The translations under genes and the position numbers were made by a program. DNA of 64,000 nucleotides, taken from Candidatus Saccharimonadota bacterium. GTDB lineage: Bacteria > Patescibacteriota > Saccharimonadia > Saccharimonadales > Saccharimonadaceae. Under the pieces are notes generated by a model that saw only the letters and a program-made list of their open reading frames with translations, had not been told where the DNA came from and made no database searches. The stretch lies in NCBI GenBank assembly GCA_009785325.1, contig WQWN01000001.1:62001-126000 (forward strand), read 5' to 3'. Within the stretch, counting starts at the first letter, position 1; each line of letters begins with the position of its first letter. This document shows positions 42,433 to 50,753 of the stretch, piece by piece.

Positions 42433-42456
42433 GGGCTGGATTTAATATCCAGCCCA
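42433..42456. terminator. Terminator between dprA and unit 5
   Basis: Perfect GGGCTGGAT/ATCCAGCCC stem; the minus-strand side is followed by TCTTTTTT. Confidence 0.85.
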
Positions 42457-42468
42457 AGGTGCGAGTTG

Positions 42469-42906
42469 TTATTGTTCGAGGAGCCAGTTTGGTTTTGGCC
42501 AAGTGCGCTGTTCACCATTTCTGCGATGACAACCGACAGACGGTCGCTCTGTGTACGATACCGTGATGTCTATGTCTGTACTCCAAGCGTCCTTCCAGAA
42601 GGCCGCAATTGCCGTGACGATCTCATCCATGGCGGCAGCGCGTTGCTGGTCTGTACAGTTTGTTATGCCGCTGCAGATATCAAAGCGGAAACTGGGACCA
42701 GAACAGATAGTATCGTTGCTTTCTATGACGGTGAATGAACTGGGTGACGTACTACGCCCCATGTGTTCATTTATCGCTTCGCTGGCGATTTGTGGCAGTT
42801 TGTCACAGAAGAAATCGTTCCGTCTTTTTGGTGCGATCACAGCATCCCTTTCTAACATAATATTGGAATAGGGCGGTTCCTTGCGAATGACAGTAATTGT
42901 TGGCAT
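42469..42906 (-). CDS. Unknown 145-aa protein, autonomous minus-strand unit 5
   Basis: Not recognised. Soluble, with an alternating beta/helix look: TITVIRKEPPYSNIMLERDAVIAPKRRNDFF, then helical DKLPQIASEAINEHMG, SFTVIESNDTICSG, RAAAMDEIVTAIAAFWKDAW, and a final beta segment with conserved-looking aromatic residues. AAAGGAG lies 9 bp before the ATG. Own consensus promoter and terminator; composition is C-rich relative to dprA and topA on either side. Confidence 0.68.
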   Translation of the reverse strand: MPTITVIRKEPPYSNIMLERDAVIAPKRRNDFFCDKLPQIASEAINEHMGRSTSPSSFTVIESNDTICSGPSFRFDICSGITNCTDQQRAAAMDEIVTAIAAFWKDAWSTDIDITVSYTERPSVGCHRRNGEQRTWPKPNWLLEQ

Positions 42907-42954
42907 TAATTATCCAACTCCTTTCAATTGTGAGGTGCAACTTTCGTCTTGCAT

Positions 42955-42983
42955 ACTGTAACATAATTAAATACAGATGTCAA
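42955..42983 (-). promoter_or_regulatory. Consensus-like sigma70 promoter of unit 5
   Basis: Minus strand: TTGACA (42978-42983), 17 bp, TACAGT (42955-42960). Confidence 0.85.
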
Positions 42984-43028
42984 AAGGTGGATTTTGGTGG
43001 GGAGGTTTGTTACAGTATGGGGAGTTTT

Positions 43029-45362
43029 ATGAAAAATCTAGTTATCGTAGAAAGTCCGGCAAAAGCAAAAACCATCGAGAAGTACCTCGGTAAAGATTTC
43101 CGAGTGATGAGCTCGATCGGGCATATTCGGCAGATTCCGAAGGGGAATGATGCGGTGGATATAGCGGGTGGATTTACAGCAAAGTATGAAGTGGATCCTG
43201 AAAAAAAGAAGATAGTGAGCGAGTTGAAAAAGGCCGTGAAAGAAAGTGATGCAGTATGGCTAGCTACTGACGAAGACCGCGAAGGAGAGGCGATTGCGTG
43301 GCATTTAGTAGAAGTACTGGGGCTATCTAAAGACACGAAGCGAATTACGTTTAATGAGATCACGAAAACAGCTGTAGAGGCAGCGGTAGCTAGTCCGCGC
43401 AAGGTAGATATGGGGCTAGTGGAAGCACAGCAGGCTAGGCAGGTTTTAGATAGGATCGTAGGATTTGAACTGTCGCCAGTGGTTTGGCAGAAAGTACCAG
43501 GAGGGAAGTCAGCTGGTAGAGTGCAGAGTCCAGCGCTGAGGCTCGTAGTAGAGCGAGAGCGGGAGATTGAGGCGTTTACAGCGAAGTTTAGTTATAAAGT
43601 AGTAGCGCATTTGAGGGGCGATGGTGGCGAGTTGATTAAAGCGGATTTGAAGCGAGGAATTGAAACTGAGAAGGAAGCACAGGAGTTGTTGGAAAAGCTG
43701 GTAGAGGCGGAATTTGTCGTGAAGGATGTAGTGAAGTCGCCGGGAAGTAGGAATCCTGGGGCACCTTTTACGACGTCGACGTTGCAGCAGGAGGCGAATG
43801 CGAAACTAGGATTTAGTGCGAAGACGACAATGACCGCGGCGCAGAAGCTGTACCAGGCGGGACATATTACTTATATGAGGACGGATTCGATAAGCCTGAG
43901 CGGGGCAGCGATCGCGATGATGTCAAAGTATGTGACGGGTGAATTTGGCGAGCGATATTTGAAAGTGCGGAACTTTAAGACGAAGAAAGCGGGTGCGCAG
44001 GAGGCGCATGAAGCGATTCGGCCGACACGAATTGAGGCGGTGAATGTGGGAGGGACGGACTATGATAAGAAATTATATAAACTGATCTGGAGTCGGGCGC
44101 TGGCAACACAGATGGCGAGTGCGGAACTAGAGAAAACTGTAATCGCAGTGGATGCGAGCGGTGAAGTGTTTGAGGCGAAGGGTGAAGTGATTGTTTTTGA
44201 TGGGTTTTTGAAAGTCTATGGAAGTCAGAAAGAATTGGAGTTACCGAAGCTAAGTACAGGTGATGTGTTGGGTTGTGAGGAAGTTGTGGCGCGACAGACT
44301 TTTGCGAAACCGCCTGCGAGATATACTGAAGGTTCACTCGTGAAAAAATTAGAAGATCTAGGAATTGGACGACCGAGTACTTATGCGACGATTCTGGCGA
44401 CGATTCAGGCGCGTGGATACGTAAGTAAGGGTGAGAGTGAAGGTAAAGAGAGAGAGGTAGTGGAGCTTAGATTGGCTGGCGGAGTTGTAGGGCGAGAAGT
44501 AGTAACAGAGAAAACAGGAAGTGATCGTGGGAAACTCGTGCCAGATCCGGTGGGCGAGATTTTGAGTGACTTTTTGGTGGATTACTTTACGCAAGTGGTG
44601 GATTATGGGTTTACGGCGGAGATGGAAAAAGGCTTTGATGATATAGCTTGCGGGGAAGATAGTCGAGTGAAATTATTAAGTAAGTTTTATGGGCCGTTTC
44701 ATGAGTTAGTGTTGGGAGCTGGGGGGATTGATCGGAAAGAAGTAGGAAAGGCTCGGGAAGTTGGTGTGGATCCGAAATCTGGGAAGATAGTGTTAGCGAG
44801 GATCGGGCGATACGGGCCGATGCTGCAACTAGGGGATGGAGAGGATGATGAGAAGCCGAAGTTCGCCCCGCTGCCTGCTGGGAGTGATTTGAAAAACGTA
44901 ACTATCGAGGCCGCGCTGGAGATGTTTAAGTTGCCGCGAGTAGTCGGTAAAACTAGTAGCGGAGAGGAAATTAAGGCGAATATTGGGAGGTTTGGGCCAT
45001 ACATTCAAGTAGGGAAGTTATTTGTGAGTATCAAGCCGATGGATCCTTTTGAGATTACACTGGATGAGGCGCTAGAGAAGTATGAGGCGAAATTAGAGCA
45101 GGAAAAGAATCGAAATATTGCGGACTTTGGTGGTGTGAAAATATTAAATGGACCGTATGGTCCGTATGTGACGGATGGCAAAAAAAATGCAAAGATCGCA
45201 AAAGATATAGATCCGAAATCACTAAGTGAACTAGAGGCGCGGAAGATTTTGGCGGAGGCACCAGAGAAAAAGGGGAGGTTTAGGAAGAGGAGCGAAGTAA
45301 AGAGGGTAGCTAAAAAATCTAGTGTGAAGAAGATTACCAAGAAAAAAGTGATGAAAAAGTAA
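43029..45362 (+). CDS. topA: DNA topoisomerase I
   Basis: A 777-aa type IA topoisomerase that relaxes negative supercoils. The Toprim domain starts VIVESPAKAKTIEKYLGKDF, with TDEDREGEAIAWH; the active Tyr is in HITYMRTDSISLS. The C-terminus has two or three small repeats (GRYGPMLQLG, GRFGPYIQVG, GPYGPYVTDG) typical of TopA variants without zinc fingers, then a Lys-rich tail. GGGGAG 5 bp upstream supports ATG 43029. Confidence 0.96.
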   Translation: MKNLVIVESPAKAKTIEKYLGKDFRVMSSIGHIRQIPKGNDAVDIAGGFTAKYEVDPEKKKIVSELKKAVKESDAVWLATDEDREGEAIAWHLVEVLGLSKDTKRITFNEITKTAVEAAVASPRKVDMGLVEAQQARQVLDRIVGFELSPVVWQKVPGGKSAGRVQSPALRLVVEREREIEAFTAKFSYKVVAHLRGDGGELIKADLKRGIETEKEAQELLEKLVEAEFVVKDVVKSPGSRNPGAPFTTSTLQQEANAKLGFSAKTTMTAAQKLYQAGHITYMRTDSISLSGAAIAMMSKYVTGEFGERYLKVRNFKTKKAGAQEAHEAIRPTRIEAVNVGGTDYDKKLYKLIWSRALATQMASAELEKTVIAVDASGEVFEAKGEVIVFDGFLKVYGSQKELELPKLSTGDVLGCEEVVARQTFAKPPARYTEGSLVKKLEDLGIGRPSTYATILATIQARGYVSKGESEGKEREVVELRLAGGVVGREVVTEKTGSDRGKLVPDPVGEILSDFLVDYFTQVVDYGFTAEMEKGFDDIACGEDSRVKLLSKFYGPFHELVLGAGGIDRKEVGKAREVGVDPKSGKIVLARIGRYGPMLQLGDGEDDEKPKFAPLPAGSDLKNVTIEAALEMFKLPRVVGKTSSGEEIKANIGRFGPYIQVGKLFVSIKPMDPFEITLDEALEKYEAKLEQEKNRNIADFGGVKILNGPYGPYVTDGKKNAKIAKDIDPKSLSELEARKILAEAPEKKGRFRKRSEVKRVAKKSSVKKITKKKVMKK

Positions 45363-45399
45363 AGAAAGAATCGAGTGAGGGGAGGGGAAAATTAGAGAA

Positions 45400-45594
45400 A
45401 TGGGGTTTGTTCGGAAATTTACAGAAATGATACTAGAGAGCATCAGAGAAGGAAGAGTAGGAGAAATTTTTGAAGAGGCGGAATTGGCTTGGAGGAGTGG
45501 GGTTGTGATGGGAATAAAAGGATGGGAGGAAATTTTAACCGAAGAGAATGTTGAGGAAATTCTTGGGATGATTGAAGTGGTGGTAGAAACGTGA
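45400..45594 (+). CDS. Possible small helical protein downstream of topA
   Basis: A 64-codon frame, acidic and amphipathic (FTEMILESIREGRVGEIFEEAELAWRSG; ENVEEILGMIEVVVET). A GGGGAGGGG lies ~13 bp before the ATG, somewhat far. Codon use resembles topA, so it may be a real co-transcribed gene, but no family is recognised. Confidence 0.4.
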   Translation: MGFVRKFTEMILESIREGRVGEIFEEAELAWRSGVVMGIKGWEEILTEENVEEILGMIEVVVET

Positions 45595-45717
45595 AGTTTG
45601 CTTTAAGTTTGTAGAATATACAACGCCATATGTGGTGGATTTTGGAACTTGCATACAAAAACTTTTTTCGGTTGGCTAGTTTATGATATAATTGAGGTAG
45701 AAAATTAACAAAGATAC

Positions 45718-45746
45718 TTGACATATATGCTGCCTTATTTTATCAT
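45718..45746 (+). promoter_or_regulatory. Promoter of the sigma-4/HARE gene
   Basis: TTGACA (45718-45723), 17 bp, TATCAT (45741-45746). A second TATAAT sits ~50 bp upstream at 45686-45691. The leader (~52 nt) holds the palindrome ATGACGTCAT and GAGGAGA before the start. Confidence 0.75.
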
Positions 45747-45804
45747 GTATGTAGTCTATAGTATATAAACCCTAAACATGACGTCATAGAGGAGAACGAG
45801 ACAA

Positions 45805-46869
45805 ATGAACTCTACACCCAGCAAGGATACTGGATCGGTGGTGGTCAAGAAGGCAATTGAGAATATCTTGGGCGTGATCGAGCAAGATCGCGAACGGGAA
45901 ATTATTGTGAGGCGGTTTGGAATTGGCGAGAGAAAAGAGACACTGGAGCAAATTGGTGAAATGCTCGGCATCACACGAGAGCGAGTGAGACAACTAGAGA
46001 AGGCGATTTTGATTCGCTTGAAGATCGCAGCAGAAGATGGCAAGGTGGAAGATTTGGCAGCAGCAGAGAAGTTGGTGGTGCGAAATTTGACAGAATTTGG
46101 CCGAGTAGCAAAAATAGGCGATCTCGCAAACAAAATTTACGAAAAAGAAACAAGTGCAAACGAGCGGGCAGAGGTGGCTTTTGTGAGCGAGATTTCTGCA
46201 AATCTTTCGGTAGTTGACGAGAGTGATAAATACTATCAAGCAGTAGGGATCGCAGAGTATGGTGACGCGGGCACGATCAGAACGAGAAGCACAGAAATAG
46301 TCAAGCTAATAAAAGACCACAAAGCGCCAGTCACTGTTGACGACCTAGATGAAAAACTCCACTATGAACACCCCGACCATATCAAAGCACTCGCTAGCAT
46401 CAACAAACAACTAGCATCGCTGAATGGGCTTTGGGGTCTAGCGAAATGGCCGACAGTCAATCCGAGAAATATTCGCGATAAGATTTTTGTGATTCTCGAG
46501 AACAACAAGGCGCCGATGCATTTTTCGGATATTGCGAAATCGATTTCAAGTAGCGACTTTAAGCGCAAGGACGTGACGACGCAGGCGATTCATAACGAGC
46601 TAATTAAAGATGAGCGATTTGTTTTGATCGGGCGAGGAATTTATGCACTGGACAGCTGGGGGTATGCAAAAGGTACGGTGACGGATATTATCGAGAAGAT
46701 CTTGCGCGAAGCGGGCGAGTCGATGTTCCGTGATGATATTGTGAAGAAAGTTTTGAAAAATCGACAAGTAAAAGAGACGACTGTGCTTTTGAATCTACAA
46801 AGTAAGCCGCAGTTTAAGCGGACAGGGAAGGGGATGTACGCACTTGTAGAGGTGGACGCGAAAAAATAA
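45805..46869 (+). CDS. Sigma-region-4 / HARE-HTH transcription-associated protein
   Basis: A 354-aa protein. Residues ~18-73 (IEQDREREIIVRRFGIGERKETLEQIGEMLGITRERVRQLEKAILIRLK) match sigma70 region 4.2, the -35-binding helix-turn-helix. Two HARE-HTH/RpoE-delta-like winged helices follow (~207-270 ending RFVLIGRGIYALDSWG, and ~285-350 ending QFKRTGKGMYALVEV), with perhaps a third degenerate one at ~150-205. No sigma regions 2 or 3, so it cannot be a complete sigma factor. It could bind promoters or core RNA polymerase as a regulator. It is a fusion not seen in model bacteria, to my knowledge. Confidence 0.78.
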   Translation: MNSTPSKDTGSVVVKKAIENILGVIEQDREREIIVRRFGIGERKETLEQIGEMLGITRERVRQLEKAILIRLKIAAEDGKVEDLAAAEKLVVRNLTEFGRVAKIGDLANKIYEKETSANERAEVAFVSEISANLSVVDESDKYYQAVGIAEYGDAGTIRTRSTEIVKLIKDHKAPVTVDDLDEKLHYEHPDHIKALASINKQLASLNGLWGLAKWPTVNPRNIRDKIFVILENNKAPMHFSDIAKSISSSDFKRKDVTTQAIHNELIKDERFVLIGRGIYALDSWGYAKGTVTDIIEKILREAGESMFRDDIVKKVLKNRQVKETTVLLNLQSKPQFKRTGKGMYALVEVDAKK

Positions 46870-46905
46870 GCGCCGCTTCTGGTTGTGATTTTGTCGTGAA
46901 AATGC

Positions 46906-46911
46906 TATAAT
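46906..46911 (+). promoter_or_regulatory. -10 box of the TraG-like gene and its upstream ORF
   Basis: TATAAT, 7 bp before the ATG of a 22-codon ORF at 46919. Confidence 0.6.
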
Positions 46912-46918
46912 TATGGCG

Positions 46919-46987
46919 ATGAAATTGATTAGAGTCCGACTTGCATTAGATGTTTCAGACAGAGGTTTTTATGTCAGAGATATTTAG
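46919..46987 (+). CDS. Possible leaderless 22-aa upstream ORF
   Basis: MKLIRVRLALDVSDRGFYV.. ends at TAG 46985-46987, past the start of the TraG-like gene (46971). Its spacing from the -10 box is the same as for the leaderless genes. If translated, it would interfere with or couple to the main start. Confidence 0.35.
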   Translation: MKLIRVRLALDVSDRGFYVRDI

Positions 46988-49844
46988 TTTTCTTCTACAT
47001 CCGATGGTATGGATCCCACTAGTGGGAGTTTTATCGTATTTGACGTATCGAAACTATAAAAAACTTGATCAGATGAAAGTGATCGAGTCTGATAGTGTTT
47101 TGTTAGTTTTGGAAATCCCAAAGACGAATGATAAAAAGGAGCTAGCAGCGGAACAGCTGTTTGCGTCTTTACATGGGATTTTGCGCGACAAAGTGGAACT
47201 GAAGAATAATGCGGGAGTACAGGAGCATCTGAGCTTTGAGATTGCGAGTGTGAATGGGCAAATACGTTTCTACGTGTGGACACCGAAGATATTGCAGAGT
47301 TTTGTGGAAGGACAGATTTACTCGCAATATCCGACTGTGCAGATATATGAGGCGACAGAGGATTATGTAACGCACATCAAAGATCATGCGGTATGTTATA
47401 GCTCAGAGTTGACACTGACAGACAATGAGGCGTTGCCGATTAAGACTTTTGACAACTTCGAAGTAGACCCACTTGCTGGAATTACTGGAACACTAGCTAA
47501 GTTGGAATCTACAGGAGAGGAGCTTTGGGTGCAGATACTTGTTCGGCCGATTGCGGACGACTGGCACAGAGAATCGGATAGTTGGATTAAGAAGGTGAAA
47601 AGTGGGCGGATGGGTTTTGTGTTTGACTTCACGTGGTTACTATCGGCTCTGGAGGCTTTATGGAAACCACCTGAAGGGGGGATAGGGGTTTCGACAACCC
47701 AAGCGGAATTAAGTGAACGAGATAAGACGCGATGTTCGAAGGCAGAAGAAAAGGCGACGAAGCTCGGGTTTGCAGTGAAGATCCGCATGGTGTATCTCGG
47801 TGGAGATCAAACAAACGCGAAGCGACACATGCAAGCACTCGTAGGATCATTTAAACAATACAACAGCACAAACCTAAACGGATTTAAGATGATAGCGGGA
47901 TCGTTTAGTCCTGGAGAAATTGAGAAATATCGACTGCGAGCGTTTACAGATAGTGGATTTACGCTGAATATATCTGAATTAGCGAGCGTGTATCACTTGC
48001 CACATACAAACGTAGAAACGCCAAATATCGTCTGGGCTAGCAGCAAAACAGCTGAGCCGCCGGCGAAATTGCCGATGTTGACTGGCGATCAGGCGGTGGA
48101 TGAAAATATTTCAGCGTTTGGAATAACGAATTTCCGTGGGATTAGCCATCAGTTTGGGATGTCGAGACGAGATCGAAATAGGCATCTGTATATTATCGGG
48201 CAGACTGGGGCAGGGAAGTCGGGTACTTTGGAGCTTCTGGCGCTGTCAGATATCTATCATCAGCAAGGATACGCAGTGATTGATCCACATGGTGATTTTG
48301 CGGTGAATAACATGAAGTTTATTCCTAAAAATCGAATTGAAGATGTTGTGTATTTTAATCCAGCAGATACGGCTTATCCAGTGGCGTTTAATCCGCTGGA
48401 GGTTACTGATCCTAATCGAAAGCCTAATATTTCTTCGGAAGTGATTGGGGTTCTTAAAAGGATGTTTGGAGAGAGCTGGGGACCGAGGCTGGAGTATATT
48501 TTGCGGTATACGATTTTGGCACTTTTGGATCGACCAGAGACTACGATGCTTGATATCACTAGGATGCTAACAGATAAAAAGTTTCGAAAGGAGACTTTGG
48601 AGTACTGTAAAGATGTGACTGTTTTGCAGTTTTGGAAGGGAGAGTTCGGACAGTGGGGAGATAAGCAAGTAAATGAAGCGATTGCTCCTGTTCTAAATAA
48701 GGTAGGGGCGTTTACGGCAAACCCAATTATTCGAAACATTATCGGGCAGCCGAAGAGTTCATTTAATGTGCGGGAAATTATGGACGAAGGGAAGATTTTG
48801 ATCGTAAATCTTTCTAAGGGACTAATTGGGGAAGATAATGCAGCGATTCTGGGAGCGTTTTTAGTGACAAAAGTACAGCTTGCGGCGATGAGTCGAAGTG
48901 ATATTTCGGACGTAGCAGACCGGCGACCATTTTATCTTTATGTGGATGAATTTCAGAACTTTGCGACAGATTCGTTTGCGGTGATTTTGTCTGAGGCTAG
49001 AAAATACGGACTAAATCTGACGGTGGCAAACCAGTATATATCACAGATGACAGATTCCGTGCGAGATGCGGTGTTTGGAAACGTGGGATCGATGATTTCG
49101 TTTAGGGTTTCCGCGGACGACGCACCGCTTCTGGCGAAACAATTTGAACCACAATTTGAAGCACAGGACCTACTACAGATGCACAATAGGCATTTTGTGA
49201 TTAATATGATTATTAATGGAGAAAAAACACCCGCGTTTAGTGCAAAGACTTTGAATCTTCCTGAAACTTCGATTGACTATTCGAGTGCTATTATTGAGCA
49301 TTCGAGACGAAATTTCGCACGAGATCGAACGGAGGTGGAAGCGGAAATTGCGAAGGTTATTTCACAGGCGGAAGAATGGAAAGACGATCTAAAAGAACAA
49401 GGGTCACAAGGAGGTGTGCGAGATAGTAGCGGTAGCGAACTGAGACCAAAGACATGGGCGCAGCAAAACTTTATGAAAATGAGCCCAAACCAACGAGAGA
49501 ATAAAGAACCGCGACGAGGACTGAAGGATCTCGGGAGTCTATATAACCAGATGAAGAGCGAACAGAACCCCTTAATAAGATCTGAGGCAACACAGAAGAC
49601 TGAAAAGAGAGAAGAGACTGCAAGTATTAAACCTCCAGGAAATGAAATGGTACGCGAAAAAGTGGCCAGTGTACGAAGTAGTGAAAATGGTGGAGAGTTA
49701 CGTATCCAGAGAAGAATGGAAGGTAGCGCAGTACGACAGAACACTACAGCAACTCAGTCACGAGACAGCGCCCAGCAGGGCAGTGCAATGCCGCGACAAC
49801 GAGCACGAAGAAGGCGCGGCGGAAAGCCATTAAGTAAGAATTAA
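46971..49844 (+). CDS. TraG/VirB4-like type IV secretion-type ATPase (CPR)
   Basis: A 957-aa protein starting MSEIFSFLLHPMVWIPLVGVLSYL, so an N-terminal TM anchor. A ~370-residue domain follows, then an HerA/FtsK/TrwB-type AAA motor: Walker A GQTGAGKSGT (~410), VIDPHGDF, Walker B region FYLYVDEFQNFATDSF, sensor ANQYISQM. The tail (~800-957) is disordered, ending in an Arg cluster (RQRARRRRGGKPLSKN). AGAGG supports ATG 46971. It probably moves DNA or protein across the membrane; whether for DNA uptake, pili or secretion is unknown. No other secretion genes are adjacent. Confidence 0.82.
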   Translation: MSEIFSFLLHPMVWIPLVGVLSYLTYRNYKKLDQMKVIESDSVLLVLEIPKTNDKKELAAEQLFASLHGILRDKVELKNNAGVQEHLSFEIASVNGQIRFYVWTPKILQSFVEGQIYSQYPTVQIYEATEDYVTHIKDHAVCYSSELTLTDNEALPIKTFDNFEVDPLAGITGTLAKLESTGEELWVQILVRPIADDWHRESDSWIKKVKSGRMGFVFDFTWLLSALEALWKPPEGGIGVSTTQAELSERDKTRCSKAEEKATKLGFAVKIRMVYLGGDQTNAKRHMQALVGSFKQYNSTNLNGFKMIAGSFSPGEIEKYRLRAFTDSGFTLNISELASVYHLPHTNVETPNIVWASSKTAEPPAKLPMLTGDQAVDENISAFGITNFRGISHQFGMSRRDRNRHLYIIGQTGAGKSGTLELLALSDIYHQQGYAVIDPHGDFAVNNMKFIPKNRIEDVVYFNPADTAYPVAFNPLEVTDPNRKPNISSEVIGVLKRMFGESWGPRLEYILRYTILALLDRPETTMLDITRMLTDKKFRKETLEYCKDVTVLQFWKGEFGQWGDKQVNEAIAPVLNKVGAFTANPIIRNIIGQPKSSFNVREIMDEGKILIVNLSKGLIGEDNAAILGAFLVTKVQLAAMSRSDISDVADRRPFYLYVDEFQNFATDSFAVILSEARKYGLNLTVANQYISQMTDSVRDAVFGNVGSMISFRVSADDAPLLAKQFEPQFEAQDLLQMHNRHFVINMIINGEKTPAFSAKTLNLPETSIDYSSAIIEHSRRNFARDRTEVEAEIAKVISQAEEWKDDLKEQGSQGGVRDSSGSELRPKTWAQQNFMKMSPNQRENKEPRRGLKDLGSLYNQMKSEQNPLIRSEATQKTEKREETASIKPPGNEMVREKVASVRSSENGGELRIQRRMEGSAVRQNTTATQSRDSAQQGSAMPRQRARRRRGGKPLSKN

Positions 49845-50634
49845 AACGACTGTATCACCTACTAATTAGCGATACTTGGGTTATTGTGGTTATAATAGTG
49901 ACAAAAATAAATGCGAACATAAACCGAACTTACATGATTTTTAGATGTTTCGATAATGATCTAGTCGAAACTCAGAGTGTATCATGATAATTACATGTGT
50001 AGATATGAGTTAATCTGCGAAGATCGACTATGGTGTATATTTGAGAAGACTCAGAGCGGAATAGAAGTATCATATATATTCAAGTAAAGTAGTATGTACT
50101 GTGGTTGGGAGTTAGATACGAAAAATAGGGGAAACTAGAAAATACAAGGTGATCAAGTTGATAGGGTGGGCGAAAGACGAGTATGTGATCGTGCTTGAGC
50201 TATATTGTTTACGTCGCACAATGTATCTTTTGCGACGCTATAGGTGTTTAAGGTGAAGAGTCAAATAACTCTCTATAATAAATATATATCACGCTACTAT
50301 CATATACTATATGTCAGTATCCCCCTATTTAAGGTCGGGAAGACTATATTTAGAGAACCTACGCGGTCTCCTTTATGCATCTCTCCTAGGATCTCTAAAT
50401 ACACCACAGTAACCCTCTCACTTGCCTGAATACTAGCAGGGGGATAATACAGCATAGACTAGCAACTGAACTCATATACTGCCAATCCATTTTCCTCGCA
50501 CGAAAACCGAACAAGAGTCCCTCTACTTTCTGGTTCGTGGAGTTTTCCACAACGTACTATTCGCCTATTTGCATTTTCGTGAAAATATTTTTTACTACCC
50601 TACTACCCTGCTTCACATCTGTGGAGTATTGTAT
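49845..50634. other. Gene-poor, AT-rich spacer of ~0.8 kb
   Basis: No convincing gene on either strand. It lies between the convergent ends of the TraG-like gene and ftsQ, holds a TATAAT at ~49889, and contains the structured element at 50318-50446. A 61-codon plus-strand frame at 50244-50429 lacks a ribosome site and runs through those stems, so I do not call it. Confidence 0.6.
50318..50446. other. Nested inverted repeats, possible structured RNA
   Basis: An outer perfect 9-bp stem (TATCCCCCT 50318-50326 with AGGGGGATA 50438-50446) encloses a 14-bp stem with one A-A mismatch (TATTTAGAGA-A-CCTA 50347-50361 with 50387-50401). No clear terminator follows on either strand, so direction is unknown. 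A TATACT lies just upstream on the plus strand. Confidence 0.5.
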
Positions 50635-50663
50635 TTGACTTTTATCCTATTGAATTGTATTAT
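50635..50663 (+). promoter_or_regulatory. Promoter directed against the dcw operon
   Basis: TTGACT (50635-50640), 17 bp, TATTAT (50658-50663). It reads plus-strand, i.e. antisense into the end of ftsQ. Confidence 0.55.
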
Positions 50664-50696
50664 ATAGTTTTTACTTTTCCCGAACATTTTCCGAAC

Positions 50697-50753
50697 ATGT
50701 CAAAAGGAGAGAAAAAGGTGAGCGCCCTGCTCTACTACTATTACAGGCGGTAG
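50697..50753 (+). CDS. Possible 18-aa peptide, overlapping ftsQ 3' end
   Basis: MSKGEKKVSALLYYYYRR, read from the promoter at 50635-50663. There is no strong ribosome site before ATG; AAAAGGAG lies inside it, before an in-frame GTG. Two CCGAACAT repeats precede it. Weak candidate. Confidence 0.25.
   Translation: MSKGEKKVSALLYYYYRR

Noticed and set aside
50244-50429. 61-codon frame in the gene desert
   Set aside because: No ribosome site, aromatic-rich random-looking peptide, runs through the nested hairpin.
49845-50740. Chromosome terminus/dif site, with GAGCAGGG octamers pointing towards it
   Set aside because: I saw the octamer on the plus strand at four sites before 26 kb and on the minus strand at three sites after 50 kb, but no dif-like 28-mer is convincing, the G-rich strand does not clearly switch here, and the counts are by eye.
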